The notes below the pieces were generated by a model. That model ran no database searches, was not told the origin of the DNA, and saw nothing but the letters and a program-made list of their open reading frames with translations. From Pseudonocardia sp. EC080619-01 (GTDB lineage Bacteria; Actinomycetota; Actinomycetes; Mycobacteriales; Pseudonocardiaceae): a stretch of DNA of 64,000 nucleotides. Below are positions 17,224-27,639 of this stretch, piece after piece. The position numbers and the translations under genes were made by a program. The DNA lies in contig NZ_CP012184.1 of assembly GCF_001420995.1 (NCBI RefSeq), positions 4,572,501-4,636,500 on the forward strand, given 5' to 3'. Within the stretch, counting starts at the first letter, position 1. Every line of letters starts with the position of its first letter.

Positions 17224-17928
17224 TCATGCGTGCAGGCCGCACTCGGTCTTGGTCCGGCCCGCCCAGCGGCCGGAACGCGGGTCCTCGCCCGGCTTCGGCT
17301 TCACCGTGCAGGGCGCGCAGCCGATGCTCGGGTACCCGGCGTCGACCAGCGGGTTGACCAGGACGCCGTGCTCGGCCACGTAGCGGTCCATGTCCTCGTC
17401 GCTCCAGGCCGCGATCGGGTTGATCTTGACCAGGCCGAACTTGTCGTCGTAGGTGATCAGCGGGGTGTTCGCCCGGGTGGGCGCCTCCACCCGCCGGACG
17501 CCGGTGACCCACGCGTCGTACCCGGCCAGGGTGTCCTGCAGCGGGGCGACCTTGCGCATCGCACAGCAGCGGTCCGGCTCGCGGGCGAACAGGTCCTTGC
17601 CGAACTCGGCGTCCTGCTCGGCGACGGACCGCTCGGCCTGCGCGTTCACGATCGTCAGCTCCGGGTAGACGGAGTCGACGGCGTCGCGGGTGCCGATGGT
17701 CTCGGCGAAGTGGTAACCCGTCTCCAGGAAGAGGATCCGCACGTCGGGCTTGGCCCGGTACGCCAGGTCGACGAGCGTCGCGTCCTGCATGTTGGACGCG
17801 ACGATCAGCCGGTCACCGAAGGTCTCCGCGGCCCACGTGAGCAGCTGCTGCGCGGTCGCGTCCGGGCCCAGCTCCTCGGCTCCGCGTTCCGCGGTCGCGC
17901 GCAGGTCGGTCTCCAGAGCAACACTCAT
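17224..17928 (-). CDS. cysH: phosphoadenylyl/adenylyl-sulfate reductase (APS reductase type)
   Basis: Reduces activated sulfate to sulfite with thioredoxin. The catalytic cysteine is in the C-terminal ECGLHA. Two further cysteine pairs, CCAMRK and CAPC, supply a [4Fe-4S] cluster, which marks the APS-reducing type rather than the PAPS-reducing E. coli type. The start at ATG 17928 (MSVALETDL) overlaps the stop of the zinc-ribbon gene in an ATGA junction, so longer upstream frames are rejected. It has 234 residues. Confidence 0.95.
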   Translation of the reverse strand: MSVALETDLRATAERGAEELGPDATAQQLLTWAAETFGDRLIVASNMQDATLVDLAYRAKPDVRILFLETGYHFAETIGTRDAVDSVYPELTIVNAQAERSVAEQDAEFGKDLFAREPDRCCAMRKVAPLQDTLAGYDAWVTGVRRVEAPTRANTPLITYDDKFGLVKINPIAAWSDEDMDRYVAEHGVLVNPLVDAGYPSIGCAPCTVKPKPGEDPRSGRWAGRTKTECGLHA

Positions 17929-18107
17929 GACTCCGCTCCTGAGGTCTCGGGCACGCCGATGCCGACGAACGTCACGACGAACGTGCGCAGGCATCCGGCA
18001 CACCACCAGGCGGCACCGGGGACCTTCTCCGACCGCTCGGCCGGCCGGAGGTCCTCCTCGCCGCAGTACGGGCAGTAGAACGTGGCGGCACGCTCGGATC
18101 CGCTCAC
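17925..18107 (-). CDS. small zinc-ribbon protein in sulfite reductase operon
   Basis: A 60-residue protein with two cysteine pairs, CPYCGEE at 12-15 and CAGC at 36-39, which should bind one zinc ion. It overlaps sirA by GTGA at its start and cysH by ATGA at its end, so it is locked into the operon between the two enzymes. The function is unknown; a role as a small assembly or electron-transfer partner of SirA or CysH is possible. Coding status is strongly supported by the two overlaps. Confidence 0.85.
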   Translation of the reverse strand: MSGSERAATFYCPYCGEEDLRPAERSEKVPGAAWWCAGCLRTFVVTFVGIGVPETSGAES

Positions 18108-19771
18108 TTCAGATCAGCCTCCTCGGCCCGCAGCACCCACTGCGCGAACCGCTCGTCGCCGTCGCGCTGCGCGGCGAAGTTCCGGACGATCCGCTCGACG
18201 TAGGGGCCCAGCTCGGCGCTCGTCACCTTGAGGCCGCGGAGCTTCCGGCCGAACCCGGCGTCGAGGCCCAGCCCGCCGCCCAGGTGCACCTGGAAGCCCT
18301 CGACCTGGTTGCCGTCGGCGTCGGTGACGATCTGGCCCTTGAGCCCGATGTCGGCGACCTGGGTCCGGGCGCACGCGTTCGGGCAGCCGTTGAGGTGCAG
18401 CGAGATCGGGACGTCCGGGACGACGTCGGCGAGCCGCTTCTCCAGGTCCTCGACCAGCCGGATCGCACGCTCCTTGGTCTCGACGATCGCGAGCTTGCAG
18501 AACTCGATGCCGGTGCAGGCCATCGTGGCGCGGCGCCAGGTCGACGGCCGCGCGGGCAGCCCGAGGTGGTTGAGGTCGGCGATCAGGCCGTCGAGCTTGT
18601 CGTCGGCCACGTCCAGCACGACGATCTTCTGGTACGGCGTGAACCGGATCCGGTCCGACCCGGCCCGCTCGGCCGCCTCGGCGACCGCGACCAGCGTGGT
18701 GCCGGAGACCCGCCCGGACGGCGGGGCGACGCCGACGTAGTTGCGGCCGTCCTTCTGCTTGTACACGCCGACGTGGTCGATCGGGCGCTCCGGGATCGCC
18801 GGCGCCGGGCCGTCGGAGAGCTTCTTCCCCAGGTACTCGTCCTCGAGCACCTGGCGGAACTTCTCCGGGCCCCAGTCGGCGATGAGGAACTTGATCCGGG
18901 CGCGGTGCCGCAGCCGGCGGTAGCCGTAGTCCCGGAAGACCTGGACGACGCCGTGCCACACGTCGGGCACGTCGGCGAGCGGCACCCAGACCCCGAGCCG
19001 CTGCGCGATCTTCGGGTTGGTCGACAGTCCGCCGCCGACCCACAGGTCGAAGCCGGGTCCGTGCTCGGGGTGCTCGACGCCGACGAAGGAGATGTCGTTG
19101 ACCTCGTGCGCGACGTCCTGCTGCCAGGAGATCGCGGTCTTGAACTTGCGCGGCAGGTTCGACAGCTCGCGGTCGCCGATGAAGCGCTCGACGATCTCGT
19201 CGATCGCCGGGGTCGGGTCGACCACCTCGTCGGCGGAGACACCGGCCACCGGCGACCCGAGCACGACGCGCGGGCAGTCGCCGCAGGCCTCGGTGGTCTG
19301 CATGCCGAGCGGCTCGATCGTGTTCCAGATCGCGGGGACGTCCTCGACCCGGATCCAGTGGTACTGGATGTTCTCCCGGTCGGTGACGTCGGCGGTGTCA
19401 CGGCCGTAGTCCCGCGAGACCTCGCCGAGCGCACGGAGCTGCGCGACCGACACGGAACCACCGTCGAGGCGGACCCGCATCATGAAGTACTCGTCGTCCA
19501 GCTCCTCGGGCTCCAGGGCCGCGGTCCGGCCACCGTCGATGCCCGGCTTGCGCTGGGTGTAGAGACCCATCCAGCGGAAGCGGCCGCGCAGGTCGGCCGG
19601 GTCGATCGAGTCGAAGCCGCGCTTGGCGTAGATGTTCTCGATCCGGGAGCGGACGTTGAGCGGGTTGTCGTCGCGCTTGCTCCGCTCGTTGGGGTTGAGC
19701 GGCTCGCGGTAGCCGAGCTTCCACTGGCCCTGACCGCGTGTGCGGCCGGGTGCGGACGTCGTGGGCGCCAT
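18104..19771 (-). CDS. sirA: ferredoxin-type sulfite reductase (nitrite/sulfite reductase)
   Basis: Siroheme and [4Fe-4S] enzyme of 555 residues that reduces sulfite to sulfide. The cluster ligands appear as ACTGIEFCK and NGCPNACAR, the Cx5C/Cx3C pair of the family. The NIR/SIR ferredoxin-like half-domains start around RFRWMGLYTQ and VGVAPPSGRVSG. It is distinguished from assimilatory nitrite reductase by operon context with cysH, cysD and cysN. ATG 19771 lies 88 bases after the leader-peptide gene. Confidence 0.95.
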   Translation of the reverse strand: MAPTTSAPGRTRGQGQWKLGYREPLNPNERSKRDDNPLNVRSRIENIYAKRGFDSIDPADLRGRFRWMGLYTQRKPGIDGGRTAALEPEELDDEYFMMRVRLDGGSVSVAQLRALGEVSRDYGRDTADVTDRENIQYHWIRVEDVPAIWNTIEPLGMQTTEACGDCPRVVLGSPVAGVSADEVVDPTPAIDEIVERFIGDRELSNLPRKFKTAISWQQDVAHEVNDISFVGVEHPEHGPGFDLWVGGGLSTNPKIAQRLGVWVPLADVPDVWHGVVQVFRDYGYRRLRHRARIKFLIADWGPEKFRQVLEDEYLGKKLSDGPAPAIPERPIDHVGVYKQKDGRNYVGVAPPSGRVSGTTLVAVAEAAERAGSDRIRFTPYQKIVVLDVADDKLDGLIADLNHLGLPARPSTWRRATMACTGIEFCKLAIVETKERAIRLVEDLEKRLADVVPDVPISLHLNGCPNACARTQVADIGLKGQIVTDADGNQVEGFQVHLGGGLGLDAGFGRKLRGLKVTSAELGPYVERIVRNFAAQRDGDERFAQWVLRAEEADLK

Positions 19772-19859
19772 GTGGTGGGTGCTCCGGTGGTGTCGGGACC
19801 GGGCGCACTCCGGCCCGGGACAGGGCGGAACGCGGCCCGGGGAGAGAGGTGGCAGGCCG

Positions 19860-19958
19860 TCAGGAGGGACGGCGACAGAGCGCGCTGCGGGTCCGGTTCA
19901 GGTCCACGTGGCGGCGGGCCACGAGGCGGAGACGGAGCGCGTGCACGTCGACCAGCAT
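19860..19958 (-). CDS. sulfur-type leader peptide upstream of sirA
   Basis: A 32-residue ORF with the tail LRLVARRHVDLNRTRSALC followed by RRPS. The RLVxRRHVDLxR core with one Cys near the end is the hallmark of short leader peptides in front of actinomycete sulfur genes. ATG 19958 is used; a shorter start at an internal GTG is possible. Slow reading at the Cys codon under cysteine starvation would be the signal that raises sirA operon expression; the mechanism is inferred. Confidence 0.75.
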   Translation of the reverse strand: MLVDVHALRLRLVARRHVDLNRTRSALCRRPS

Positions 19959-20054
19959 CGCACGGTGTCCGGACCGCGGCCAACGACGCGTCCGCATCCT
20001 GGGAGTGGGGTCACACCCGGGGCCGGGCGGGAACGGGTGGCACACTCGTCGGAC

Positions 20055-21224
20055 GTGACCGCCGCGCCGCCCTTCGGGATCTACGTCCACGTGCCCTTCT
20101 GCGCGACCCGCTGCGGCTACTGCGACTTCAACACCTACACCGCCTCCGAGCTGGCGGGTGACGCGTCGTCGCCGGAGGGCTGGCTGGAGGCGGCCCGGCG
20201 GGAGATCGCACTGGCCGCCCGGACCGTCGGCGACCGCACGGTGGAGACGGTGTTCGTCGGCGGCGGCACGCCCTCGCTGCTCGGCGCGGACCGGTTGTCC
20301 GCGGTCATGGCGGCGATCCGGTCGGAGTTCCGGGTGGCACCGGGCTGCGAGGTCACCACCGAGTCGAACCCCGAGTCGACGTCGCCGGAGTTCTTCGCCG
20401 GGATCCGCGACGGCGGCTACACCCGCGTCTCGCTGGGGATGCAGTCGGCGGCCCGGCACGTGCTCGCCGTCCTGGACCGCACGCACACCCCCGGCCGTGC
20501 CGTCGATGCGGCACGGGAGGCCCGGGCCGCGGGGTTCGGGCACGTCAACCTGGACCTGATCTACGCGACCCCCGGCGAGACGGACGACGACCTGCGACGC
20601 TCGGCCGACGCCGTCCTCGAGGCGGGCGTCGACCACGTCTCGGCCTACGCGCTGATCGTCGAGGACGGCACCGCGCTCGCCCGCCGGGTCCGCCGCGGCG
20701 AGCTGCCCGCCCCGGACGACGACGTCGCCGCCACCCGCTACGAGCTGCTCGACGCGCGGCTGCGGGACGCGGGCCTGCGCTGGTACGAGGTGTCGAACTG
20801 GTCACTGCCCGGCGCCGAGTGCCGGCACAACCTGGGCTACTGGCGCGACGGCGACTGGTGGGGCGTCGGCCCCGGCGCGCACTCGCACCTGGCCGGGACC
20901 CGCTGGTGGAACGTCAAGCACCCGGCACGCTGGGCCGGGCTGCTCGCCGACGGCGCGGTCCCGGAGGCCGGCCGCGAGGAGCTGACCCCTGCCGAGCGGC
21001 ACACCGAGAGCGTCATGCTGCGGCTGCGGCTGGCCGAGGGCATGCCGCTCGGCCTGCTCGACGACGGCGGACGGGCCGCCGCGTCCCGCGCCGCCGGTGA
21101 CGGGCTGCTGGAACCGGCCGCGCACGACGCCGGACGGGCCGTCCTCACCGACCGGGGACGCCTGCTGGCCGACCGGGTCGTGACCGACCTGCTGCTCGCC
21201 GAGGAGGGCCCGGTCCGGGTCTGA
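20055..21224 (+). CDS. hemW: radical SAM heme chaperone HemW (coproporphyrinogen III oxidase-like)
   Basis: Radical SAM protein of 389 residues. The cluster motif [14 protein letters not shown] (CxxxCxxC) is at the N-terminus, and [11 protein letters not shown] and SLGMQS are typical of the HemN/HemW family. The fourth-cysteine context CDF fits HemW, which delivers heme, rather than HemN. GTG 20055 begins the conserved domain. A hairpin follows the stop. Confidence 0.92.
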   Translation: MTAAPPFGIYVHVPFCATRCGYCDFNTYTASELAGDASSPEGWLEAARREIALAARTVGDRTVETVFVGGGTPSLLGADRLSAVMAAIRSEFRVAPGCEVTTESNPESTSPEFFAGIRDGGYTRVSLGMQSAARHVLAVLDRTHTPGRAVDAAREARAAGFGHVNLDLIYATPGETDDDLRRSADAVLEAGVDHVSAYALIVEDGTALARRVRRGELPAPDDDVAATRYELLDARLRDAGLRWYEVSNWSLPGAECRHNLGYWRDGDWWGVGPGAHSHLAGTRWWNVKHPARWAGLLADGAVPEAGREELTPAERHTESVMLRLRLAEGMPLGLLDDGGRAAASRAAGDGLLEPAAHDAGRAVLTDRGRLLADRVVTDLLLAEEGPVRV

Positions 21225-21227
21225 GAC

Positions 21228-21259
21228 CGCCCCGGCCGGTCGCGGGTCCGGCCGGGGCG
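21228..21259 (+). terminator. terminator hairpin after hemW
   Basis: CGCCCCGGCCGG pairs with CCGGCCGGGGCG around an 8-base loop, directly after the hemW stop and before the hrcA promoter. Confidence 0.65.
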
Positions 21260-21272
21260 TCGTGGCGGCGCC

Positions 21273-21278
21273 TAGACT
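21273..21278 (+). promoter_or_regulatory. candidate -10 for hrcA
   Basis: TAGACT lies about 50 bases before ATG 21328, leaving a leader that carries a strong ribosome binding site. No CIRCE operator is visible here. Confidence 0.4.
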
Positions 21279-21327
21279 GGACGAGGTACACCGGGTGAGC
21301 GGGATGCGCCGGGGGAGGTGCGAGGAG

Positions 21328-22347
21328 ATGAACGCCGACGAGCGGCGGTTCGCCGTGTTGCGGGCCATCGTCGCCGACTACGTGTCGACGCAGGAACCGG
21401 TCGGTTCCAAGGCGATCGTCGACCGGCACAACCTCGGTGTGTCGAGCGCCACCGTGCGCAACGACATGGCCGTCCTCGAGGAGGACGGGCTGATCGCGCA
21501 GCCGCACACGAGCGCCGGGCGGATCCCGACGGACAAGGGCTACCGCCAGTTCGTGGACCGCATCTCGCAGGTCAAGCCGCTGTCGACGGCCGAGCGGCGG
21601 GCCGTGCAGACGTTCCTGGACGGGGCCGTCGACCTCGACGACGTCCTGCGCCGGTCGGTCCGGCTGCTCGCGCAGCTGACCCGGCAGGTCGCCGTCGTCC
21701 AGTACCCGACGCTCACCCGGTCGACGGTGCGGCACCTCGAGGTCGTCCAGCTCACCCCGGCCCGCCTGATGCTGGTGCTGATCACCGACACCGGGCGGGT
21801 CGACCAGCGGGTGGTTGATCTCGGCGACGTGCTCGCCGAGGCCGACGTCGCCCGGCTGCGGGAGATCCTGGGCAACGCGCTGGGCGGGCGGAAGCTCGCC
21901 GAGGCCTCGGCCGCCGTCGCCGAGCTGCCCGACACGGGCCCGGACGACCTGCGCATGACACTCACCCAGGTGGCGACGGTGCTCATCGAGACCCTGGTCG
22001 AGCACCCCGAGGAGCGCATGGTGCTCGGGGGAACCGCGAACCTCACCCGCAGCAACGCCGACTTCCCCGGATCGCTGCGCCAGGTGCTGGAGGCGCTGGA
22101 GGAGCAGGTCGTGGTCATGCGGCTGCTCGCTGCCTCGCAGGACTCCGGCCTGGTCACGGTGCGGATCGGCGAGGAGAACGAGGCCGAGGACCTCCGCACG
22201 GCGTCGGTCGTCACCGTCGGGTACGGGGCGGGGACACCGCTGGGGGGCATGGGCGTCGTCGGACCGACCCGGATGGACTACCCCGGCACCATCTCGGCGG
22301 TGCATGCGGTCGCGCGGTACGTGGGTGACATCCTGACGGGGCGCTGA
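21328..22347 (+). CDS. hrcA: heat-inducible transcriptional repressor HrcA
   Basis: Represses chaperone genes by binding CIRCE. The 339 residues begin with the winged-helix part, with [23 protein letters not shown] in the recognition region and [17 protein letters not shown] following, both highly conserved. ATG 21328 has GAGGAG immediately upstream; the frame remains open 66 bases further but without a better start. It leads the hrcA-dnaJ-rsmE block. Confidence 0.96.
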   Translation: MNADERRFAVLRAIVADYVSTQEPVGSKAIVDRHNLGVSSATVRNDMAVLEEDGLIAQPHTSAGRIPTDKGYRQFVDRISQVKPLSTAERRAVQTFLDGAVDLDDVLRRSVRLLAQLTRQVAVVQYPTLTRSTVRHLEVVQLTPARLMLVLITDTGRVDQRVVDLGDVLAEADVARLREILGNALGGRKLAEASAAVAELPDTGPDDLRMTLTQVATVLIETLVEHPEERMVLGGTANLTRSNADFPGSLRQVLEALEEQVVVMRLLAASQDSGLVTVRIGEENEAEDLRTASVVTVGYGAGTPLGGMGVVGPTRMDYPGTISAVHAVARYVGDILTGR

Positions 22348-22420
22348 AGAGCTGCGCCCGCAATGACCATCGGCACCACGGCAGTGGTGCGTCGAAGAAA
22401 CCCAGAGGACGAGACACCAG

Positions 22421-23593
22421 GTGGCACGCGACTACTACGGGATCCTGGGCGTCGAGCACGGCGCCGACGCCTCGGAGATCAAGCGGGCGTACCGGAAGCT
22501 CGCCCGCGAGCTGCACCCCGACGTCAACCCGGACGCGGCGGCGCAGGAGCGGTTCCGGGAGGTCAGCACGGCCTACGAGGTCCTGACCGACCCGGAGAAG
22601 CGACGGATCGTCGACCTCGGCGGTGACCCGCTCGACCCACGCGGTGGCGCCGGTGGCGGCGCGGGCGGGGGCGACCCGTTCGCCGGATTCGGCGGCTTCA
22701 GCGACATCATGGACGCGTTCTTCGGCGGTTCGGCCGCCGGCGGACGCGGGCGGGGACCGCGCAGCCGGGTGCAGCCCGGCGCCGACGCCCTGATCCGGAT
22801 GGAGCTGACGCTCGAGGACTGCGCCGCGGGCATCCAGCGCGACCTGACCGTCGACACCGCTGTCCTGTGCACCCTGTGCCAGGGCTCCGGCTGCGCGGAG
22901 GGCACCCACCCGACCGCCTGCGACACCTGCGGCGGGTCCGGTGAGATCCAGAGCGTCCAGCGGTCGTTCCTGGGGCAGGTCGTCACGGCGCGCCCGTGCC
23001 CGACCTGCCGCGGGTTCGGCGAGGTGATCCCCGACCCCTGCCGGCAGTGCTCCGGCGACGGCCGGGTCCGCTCGCGGCGCACCGTGGCGGTCAAGATCCC
23101 GGCGGGCGTCGCCGAGGGCATGCGGGTCCGGCTCGCGGGCCAGGGCGAGATCGGTGCCGGCGGCGGCCCGGCCGGTGACCTCTACGTCGAGGTGGAGGAG
23201 GCGCCGCACGAGATCTTCACCCGCGACGGTTCGGACCTCCACTGCACGCTGCCGCTGCCGATGACGGCCGCCGCGCTCGGCACGACGCTGCCGCTGACCC
23301 TGCTCGACGGCGTCGTGCAGGAGCTCGACATCGAGGCGGGCACCCAGCACGGCACGATCCGCACGCTCCGCGGCAAGGGGATGCCCCGGCTGCGGTCCAC
23401 CGGACGGGTCGACGGCCACGGTGACCTGCTCGTGCACGTCGAGGTCGCGGTCCCGGCCCGCCTGGACAAGGAGCAGACCGACCTCCTCCGCCAGCTCGCG
23501 AAGCTGCGCGGCGAGGAGCAGCCCGACCTCGTCGGGGGCGCCCGCAACGGGCACGGGCTCTTCTCGCGGCTCCGCGACACCTGGGGACGCTGA
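22421..23593 (+). CDS. dnaJ: molecular chaperone DnaJ
   Basis: Type I DnaJ co-chaperone of 390 residues that stimulates DnaK. The J domain holds HPD, a Gly/Phe-rich linker follows, and four zinc repeats ([32 protein letters not shown]) span about residues 148-220. GTG 22421 is the start. A 7+7 hairpin at 22373-22390 lies in the 73-base gap after hrcA. Location behind hrcA indicates this is the second dnaJ paralogue (dnaJ2) of actinobacteria. Confidence 0.96.
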   Translation: MARDYYGILGVEHGADASEIKRAYRKLARELHPDVNPDAAAQERFREVSTAYEVLTDPEKRRIVDLGGDPLDPRGGAGGGAGGGDPFAGFGGFSDIMDAFFGGSAAGGRGRGPRSRVQPGADALIRMELTLEDCAAGIQRDLTVDTAVLCTLCQGSGCAEGTHPTACDTCGGSGEIQSVQRSFLGQVVTARPCPTCRGFGEVIPDPCRQCSGDGRVRSRRTVAVKIPAGVAEGMRVRLAGQGEIGAGGGPAGDLYVEVEEAPHEIFTRDGSDLHCTLPLPMTAAALGTTLPLTLLDGVVQELDIEAGTQHGTIRTLRGKGMPRLRSTGRVDGHGDLLVHVEVAVPARLDKEQTDLLRQLAKLRGEEQPDLVGGARNGHGLFSRLRDTWGR

Positions 23594-23612
23594 CGGTGCG
23601 GGCCGGCGACCG

Positions 23613-24368
23613 GTGACCACGGCGCCGCTGTTCCTGGTCGACGACGTCGGCGCCCTCCCCGGGCCCGGCGGCAGGACGCTGCTGGACGGGCCGGAGGGCC
23701 GGCACGCCGCGACGGTGCGCCGGCTCCGCCCCGGCGAGGCACTGGTGCTGTCCGACGGCCGCGGGGGCCTCGCGCACGCCGAGGTCGTCGCCCCCGAGGG
23801 GAAGGACGCGCTCTCGCTGCGCGTCCTGGAGACGCTGCGGACCCCGCCGCCCGCGGTCCGGGTCGTCGTCGCGCAGGCGCTCGTGAAGGGCGACCGCGGC
23901 GAGCTGGCCGTCGAGACCGCGACCGAGGCCGGCGCCGACGGGATCCTGCCGTGGAGGGCGTCGCGCTGCGTCGCACGCTGGGACGACGGCCCGCGCGGCG
24001 CGAAGGCACTGGCACGCTGGCGGTCGACGGTGCGGGAGGCCGCCAAACAGGCCCGGCGGCCCTGGCAGCCCGAGGTGGGCGACCCCGTCACGACCCGGCA
24101 GCTGGCCCGGCGGGTCGCCGACGCCGACGTGGCGCTGGTGCTGCACGAGTCCGCCGGCACCGGCCTCGCCGACGTCCCCCTGCCCGACGCGGGGGAGGTC
24201 CTGCTGGCCGTCGGCCCCGAGGGCGGGGTGGACGACCACGAGCTCGCCCTGCTCGCCGACGCCGGCGCCGTCCCGGTCCGGATGGGCCCCGAGGTGCTGC
24301 GCGCCTCGACCGCCGCCTGCGTCGCGCTCGGCGCGCTGGCGGTCCGGACCGGGCGCTGGAGCGGCTGA
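23613..24368 (+). CDS. rsmE: 16S rRNA (uracil-1498-N3)-methyltransferase
   Basis: SPOUT-fold methyltransferase of 251 residues that modifies U1498 in the ribosomal decoding centre. An N-terminal PUA-like part (GPEGRHAATVRRLRPGE) is followed by the knot region LLAVGPEGGVDDHELALL and VLRASTAACVALG. GTG 23613 lies 19 bases after dnaJ, so the two are likely co-transcribed. A perfect hairpin 60 bases downstream probably ends the unit. Confidence 0.94.
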   Translation: MTTAPLFLVDDVGALPGPGGRTLLDGPEGRHAATVRRLRPGEALVLSDGRGGLAHAEVVAPEGKDALSLRVLETLRTPPPAVRVVVAQALVKGDRGELAVETATEAGADGILPWRASRCVARWDDGPRGAKALARWRSTVREAAKQARRPWQPEVGDPVTTRQLARRVADADVALVLHESAGTGLADVPLPDAGEVLLAVGPEGGVDDHELALLADAGAVPVRMGPEVLRASTAACVALGALAVRTGRWSG

Positions 24369-24431
24369 GCGGGTGTCACCGCCCGGGGCGCCCCCGAGGG
24401 GCTCCCGGCGAGGCCCCGGGGAGGACTTCTG

Positions 24432-24460
24432 CGAGATCGCTTCCCTGGGAAGCGATCTCG
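24432..24460 (+). terminator. perfect 13-bp hairpin after rsmE
   Basis: CGAGATCGCTTCC pairs with GGAAGCGATCTCG around CTG. Outer bases GGACT and AGTCC (24423-24468) extend the stem imperfectly. A degenerate copy of the same sequence lies at 24552-24584, so this may be a repeat element as well as a terminator. Confidence 0.6.
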
Positions 24461-24551
24461 GAGTCCGGCTTCGGTCCTCGGGCCGTGCTCTGGGCGGTGG
24501 CGTGGGTCGAGTCCCGGGGCCGGTGTCCCGACGGGATCGGGGTGGTCCTCC

Positions 24552-24584
24552 CGCGAGATCGCTTCCTCAGGCAGCGATTCCGGA
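24552..24584 (+). repeat. degenerate second copy of the 24432 palindrome
   Basis: The string CGAGATCGCTTCC recurs here, followed by TCAGGCAGCGATTCCGG instead of the perfect arm. This half-decayed copy lies about 120 bases after the first. Confidence 0.55.
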
Positions 24585-24642
24585 GAAGGGCACGGCGTTG
24601 CTCGGCGCCTCGTCGCCTGCGCTCCTGCCGACGGCTGCGCTC

Positions 24643-24726
24643 CTACGCCCGCCCGAGCCGCTACGCCCGGCCGAGCCGCTACGCCCGGCCGAGCCGCTAC
24701 GCCCGGCCGAGCCGCTACGCCCGCCG
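24643..24726 (+). repeat. 18-bp tandem repeat, four copies and a partial
   Basis: Unit CTACGCCCGGCCGAGCCG, with the first copy differing by one base. It lies in the 388-base gap between rsmE and the lipoprotein gene. On the minus strand the repeat is read as GRSGSA units within a 63-codon ORF (24567-24758) that starts on the same CATG as the hydrolase gene. I do not call that ORF a gene. Confidence 0.8.
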
Positions 24727-24756
24727 TTCCACTCGTCCTCGTCCCGATCACCTGCC

Positions 24757-25704
24757 ATGATCCGCACCGTGCGTGATGCGGACCACAGCCGACGGATCGG
24801 TCGTCGTGACTTCGGGCTCCTCGTCGGTGGCGTCCTCGCGTCCCCGCTGCTCGCCGCGTGCGGTGGTGACAGCGGCGACGGTGGCGGCGGCGGGGACCGT
24901 GGCGGGGGCGGCTCCGCCGCGCCGACGACCGCCGCGCCCGCGCCCGAGCGGATCGCCTACGGCGGGCAGCCGGACCAGTTCGGGGAGCTCACCTTCCCGC
25001 GGACCCGCGGGTTGCCACGGGCGACCGTCGTCGTCGTGCACGGCGGTTTCTGGCGCACCGGGACCGACCTCTCGCTGATGCGGCCGATCGCGTCGGCGCT
25101 GGTCGCGGCCGGGTTCGTCACCTGGAACATCGAGTACCGGCGGGTCGGTGGCGGCGGTGGGTGGCCCTCCACGTTCGACGACGTCGCGCTCGCCACGGAC
25201 CGGCTCGCGGAGGTCGGGAGCACCCGGATCGACCTGCGGCGGGTGTTCGTCCTGGGGCACTCCGCCGGTGGTCATCTCGCGGCCTGGCTGGCGATGCGGG
25301 CCCGGCTGGTACCGGGGGAACCGGGTGCGGCACCCGTCGTCCGGCCGGCCGGCGTGATCTCCCAGGCCGGCGTGCTGGACCTGGCGACGGCCCGGCGGAG
25401 CGGGGCCGACGGCGGCGCCGTCGCCGATCTCGTGGCGGCCACCCCGGCGAGCGACCCGGCGCGGTACCGGGCCACGAGCCCGGCGGAGGCGTTGCCGCTG
25501 GGGGTGCCGACGGTCTGCGTGCACGGCACCGCCGACGAGGTGGTGCCGATCGCGCAGAGCGAACGGTTCGTCGAGGCGGCGACGGCGGCTGGGGACCGGG
25601 CCGAGCTCGTGCGGGTCGACGGGGCCGACCACCTGCAGCTCATCGACGTCGCGCACCCGGCATGGACGGCCGCGCTGCGGGCGCTGGAGGGCCTGGCCGG
25701 ATAG
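24757..25704 (+). CDS. alpha/beta hydrolase lipoprotein (esterase-like)
   Basis: Exported hydrolase of 315 residues. A twin-arginine-like RRIGRRDFG precedes a hydrophobic segment and the lipobox LLAAC at about residues 30-34, so it should be anchored to the membrane. A Gly/Ser linker follows. The hydrolase domain has the oxyanion HGGFW, nucleophile GHSAGGHLAAW, and late Asp (TADEVVP) and His (DHLQL), the fold of carboxylesterases and kynurenine-formamidase-like enzymes. Substrate unknown. Starts at ATG 24757, GTG 24769 and ATG 24775 are all possible. Confidence 0.85.
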   Translation: MIRTVRDADHSRRIGRRDFGLLVGGVLASPLLAACGGDSGDGGGGGDRGGGGSAAPTTAAPAPERIAYGGQPDQFGELTFPRTRGLPRATVVVVHGGFWRTGTDLSLMRPIASALVAAGFVTWNIEYRRVGGGGGWPSTFDDVALATDRLAEVGSTRIDLRRVFVLGHSAGGHLAAWLAMRARLVPGEPGAAPVVRPAGVISQAGVLDLATARRSGADGGAVADLVAATPASDPARYRATSPAEALPLGVPTVCVHGTADEVVPIAQSERFVEAATAAGDRAELVRVDGADHLQLIDVAHPAWTAALRALEGLAG

Positions 25705-25792
25705 CCGGAATCCGCGGGTGACGGACGGTGCCCGGCGGGTACCATCGGCGGGCGCTCAGGCACACCGACTCCCGAGGCAGGCGATCGCACTC

Positions 25793-26908
<1,116 letters not shown>

Positions 26909-26946
26909 CGCACGGCGACCGTCGTGCCGACGCGCGGTGGTCGCTC

Positions 26947-26977
26947 CGGGCCCGGTGAGCGGGCCCCGCCGGGCCCG
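26947..26977 (+). terminator. possible hairpin between phoH and ybeY
   Basis: CGGGCCCG occurs at 26947-26954 and again at 26970-26977, and a GGGCCCC lies between them. Each copy is self-complementary, so several stems are possible and the terminator call is weak. Confidence 0.3.
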
Positions 26978-27044
26978 TTCGTGCGCCCGACTACGCTGGT
27001 CTCGACCAGACGGAACGAGACAGGTGGGTTGAGGCGGCGCCGGC

Positions 27045-27590
27045 GTGAGCATCGAGGTCGTCAACGAGTCCGGGATCGCGATCGACGAGGCACAGATCGT
27101 GTCGGTCGCCCGGTACGCGCTGGACGCGATGAAGGTGAACCCGGCCGCTGAGCTGGCGATCACCGCAGTCGCTCTGGACGCGATGGAGGAACTGCACGTC
27201 CGCTGGATGGACGAGCCGGGCCCGACGGACGTCATGGCGTTCCCGATGGACTCGCTCGCCGACGACGGCCGCCGCCCGGACGCCCCCGATCTCGGGCCCG
27301 CGCTGCTGGGCGACGTCGTCCTCTGCCCGGCGTTCGCCCGCGACCAGGCCCGCAAGGCCGGGCACACCCTGGCCGACGAGCTGCACCTCCTCACCGTGCA
27401 CGGGATCCTGCACCTGCTCGGCTACGACCACCTCGAGCCGGACGACGAGCGCGAGATGTTCGCGCTGCAGAACCGGTTGCTGGTCCGCTGGAACGACGAC
27501 CGGGCGAAGGTCCGGGCCCGTGACGCCCAGCGCCGCAGCGACGACCGCCTGATGGGCGCCGCCGGCTTCGAGGACGAACAGGGCCGGTGA
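27045..27590 (+). CDS. ybeY: rRNA maturation RNase YbeY
   Basis: Zinc endoribonuclease for 16S rRNA 3' processing and quality control, 181 residues. The metal motif [11 protein letters not shown] (HxxxHxxxxxH) is intact near residues 124-134. [15 protein letters not shown] is the second family signature. GTG 27045 is used. The C-terminal tail ([12 protein letters not shown] onward) is an actinobacterial extension. Confidence 0.95.
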   Translation: MSIEVVNESGIAIDEAQIVSVARYALDAMKVNPAAELAITAVALDAMEELHVRWMDEPGPTDVMAFPMDSLADDGRRPDAPDLGPALLGDVVLCPAFARDQARKAGHTLADELHLLTVHGILHLLGYDHLEPDDEREMFALQNRLLVRWNDDRAKVRARDAQRRSDDRLMGAAGFEDEQGR

Positions 27591-27639
27591 TCCGGCCCCT
27601 CATGACGCCGCACCCCGATCACGCCGCTCCGGAGGAGAA

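Noticed and set aside
21225-22420. CIRCE operator at hrcA or dnaJ
   Set aside because: No TTAGCACTC-N9-GAGTGCTAA element is present; the 7+7 hairpin before dnaJ is unrelated.
24567-24758. 63-codon antisense ORF with GRSGSA repeats
   Set aside because: It is produced by the 18-bp tandem repeat, lacks a ribosome binding site, and shares its ATG position with the hydrolase gene; kept only as an observation.
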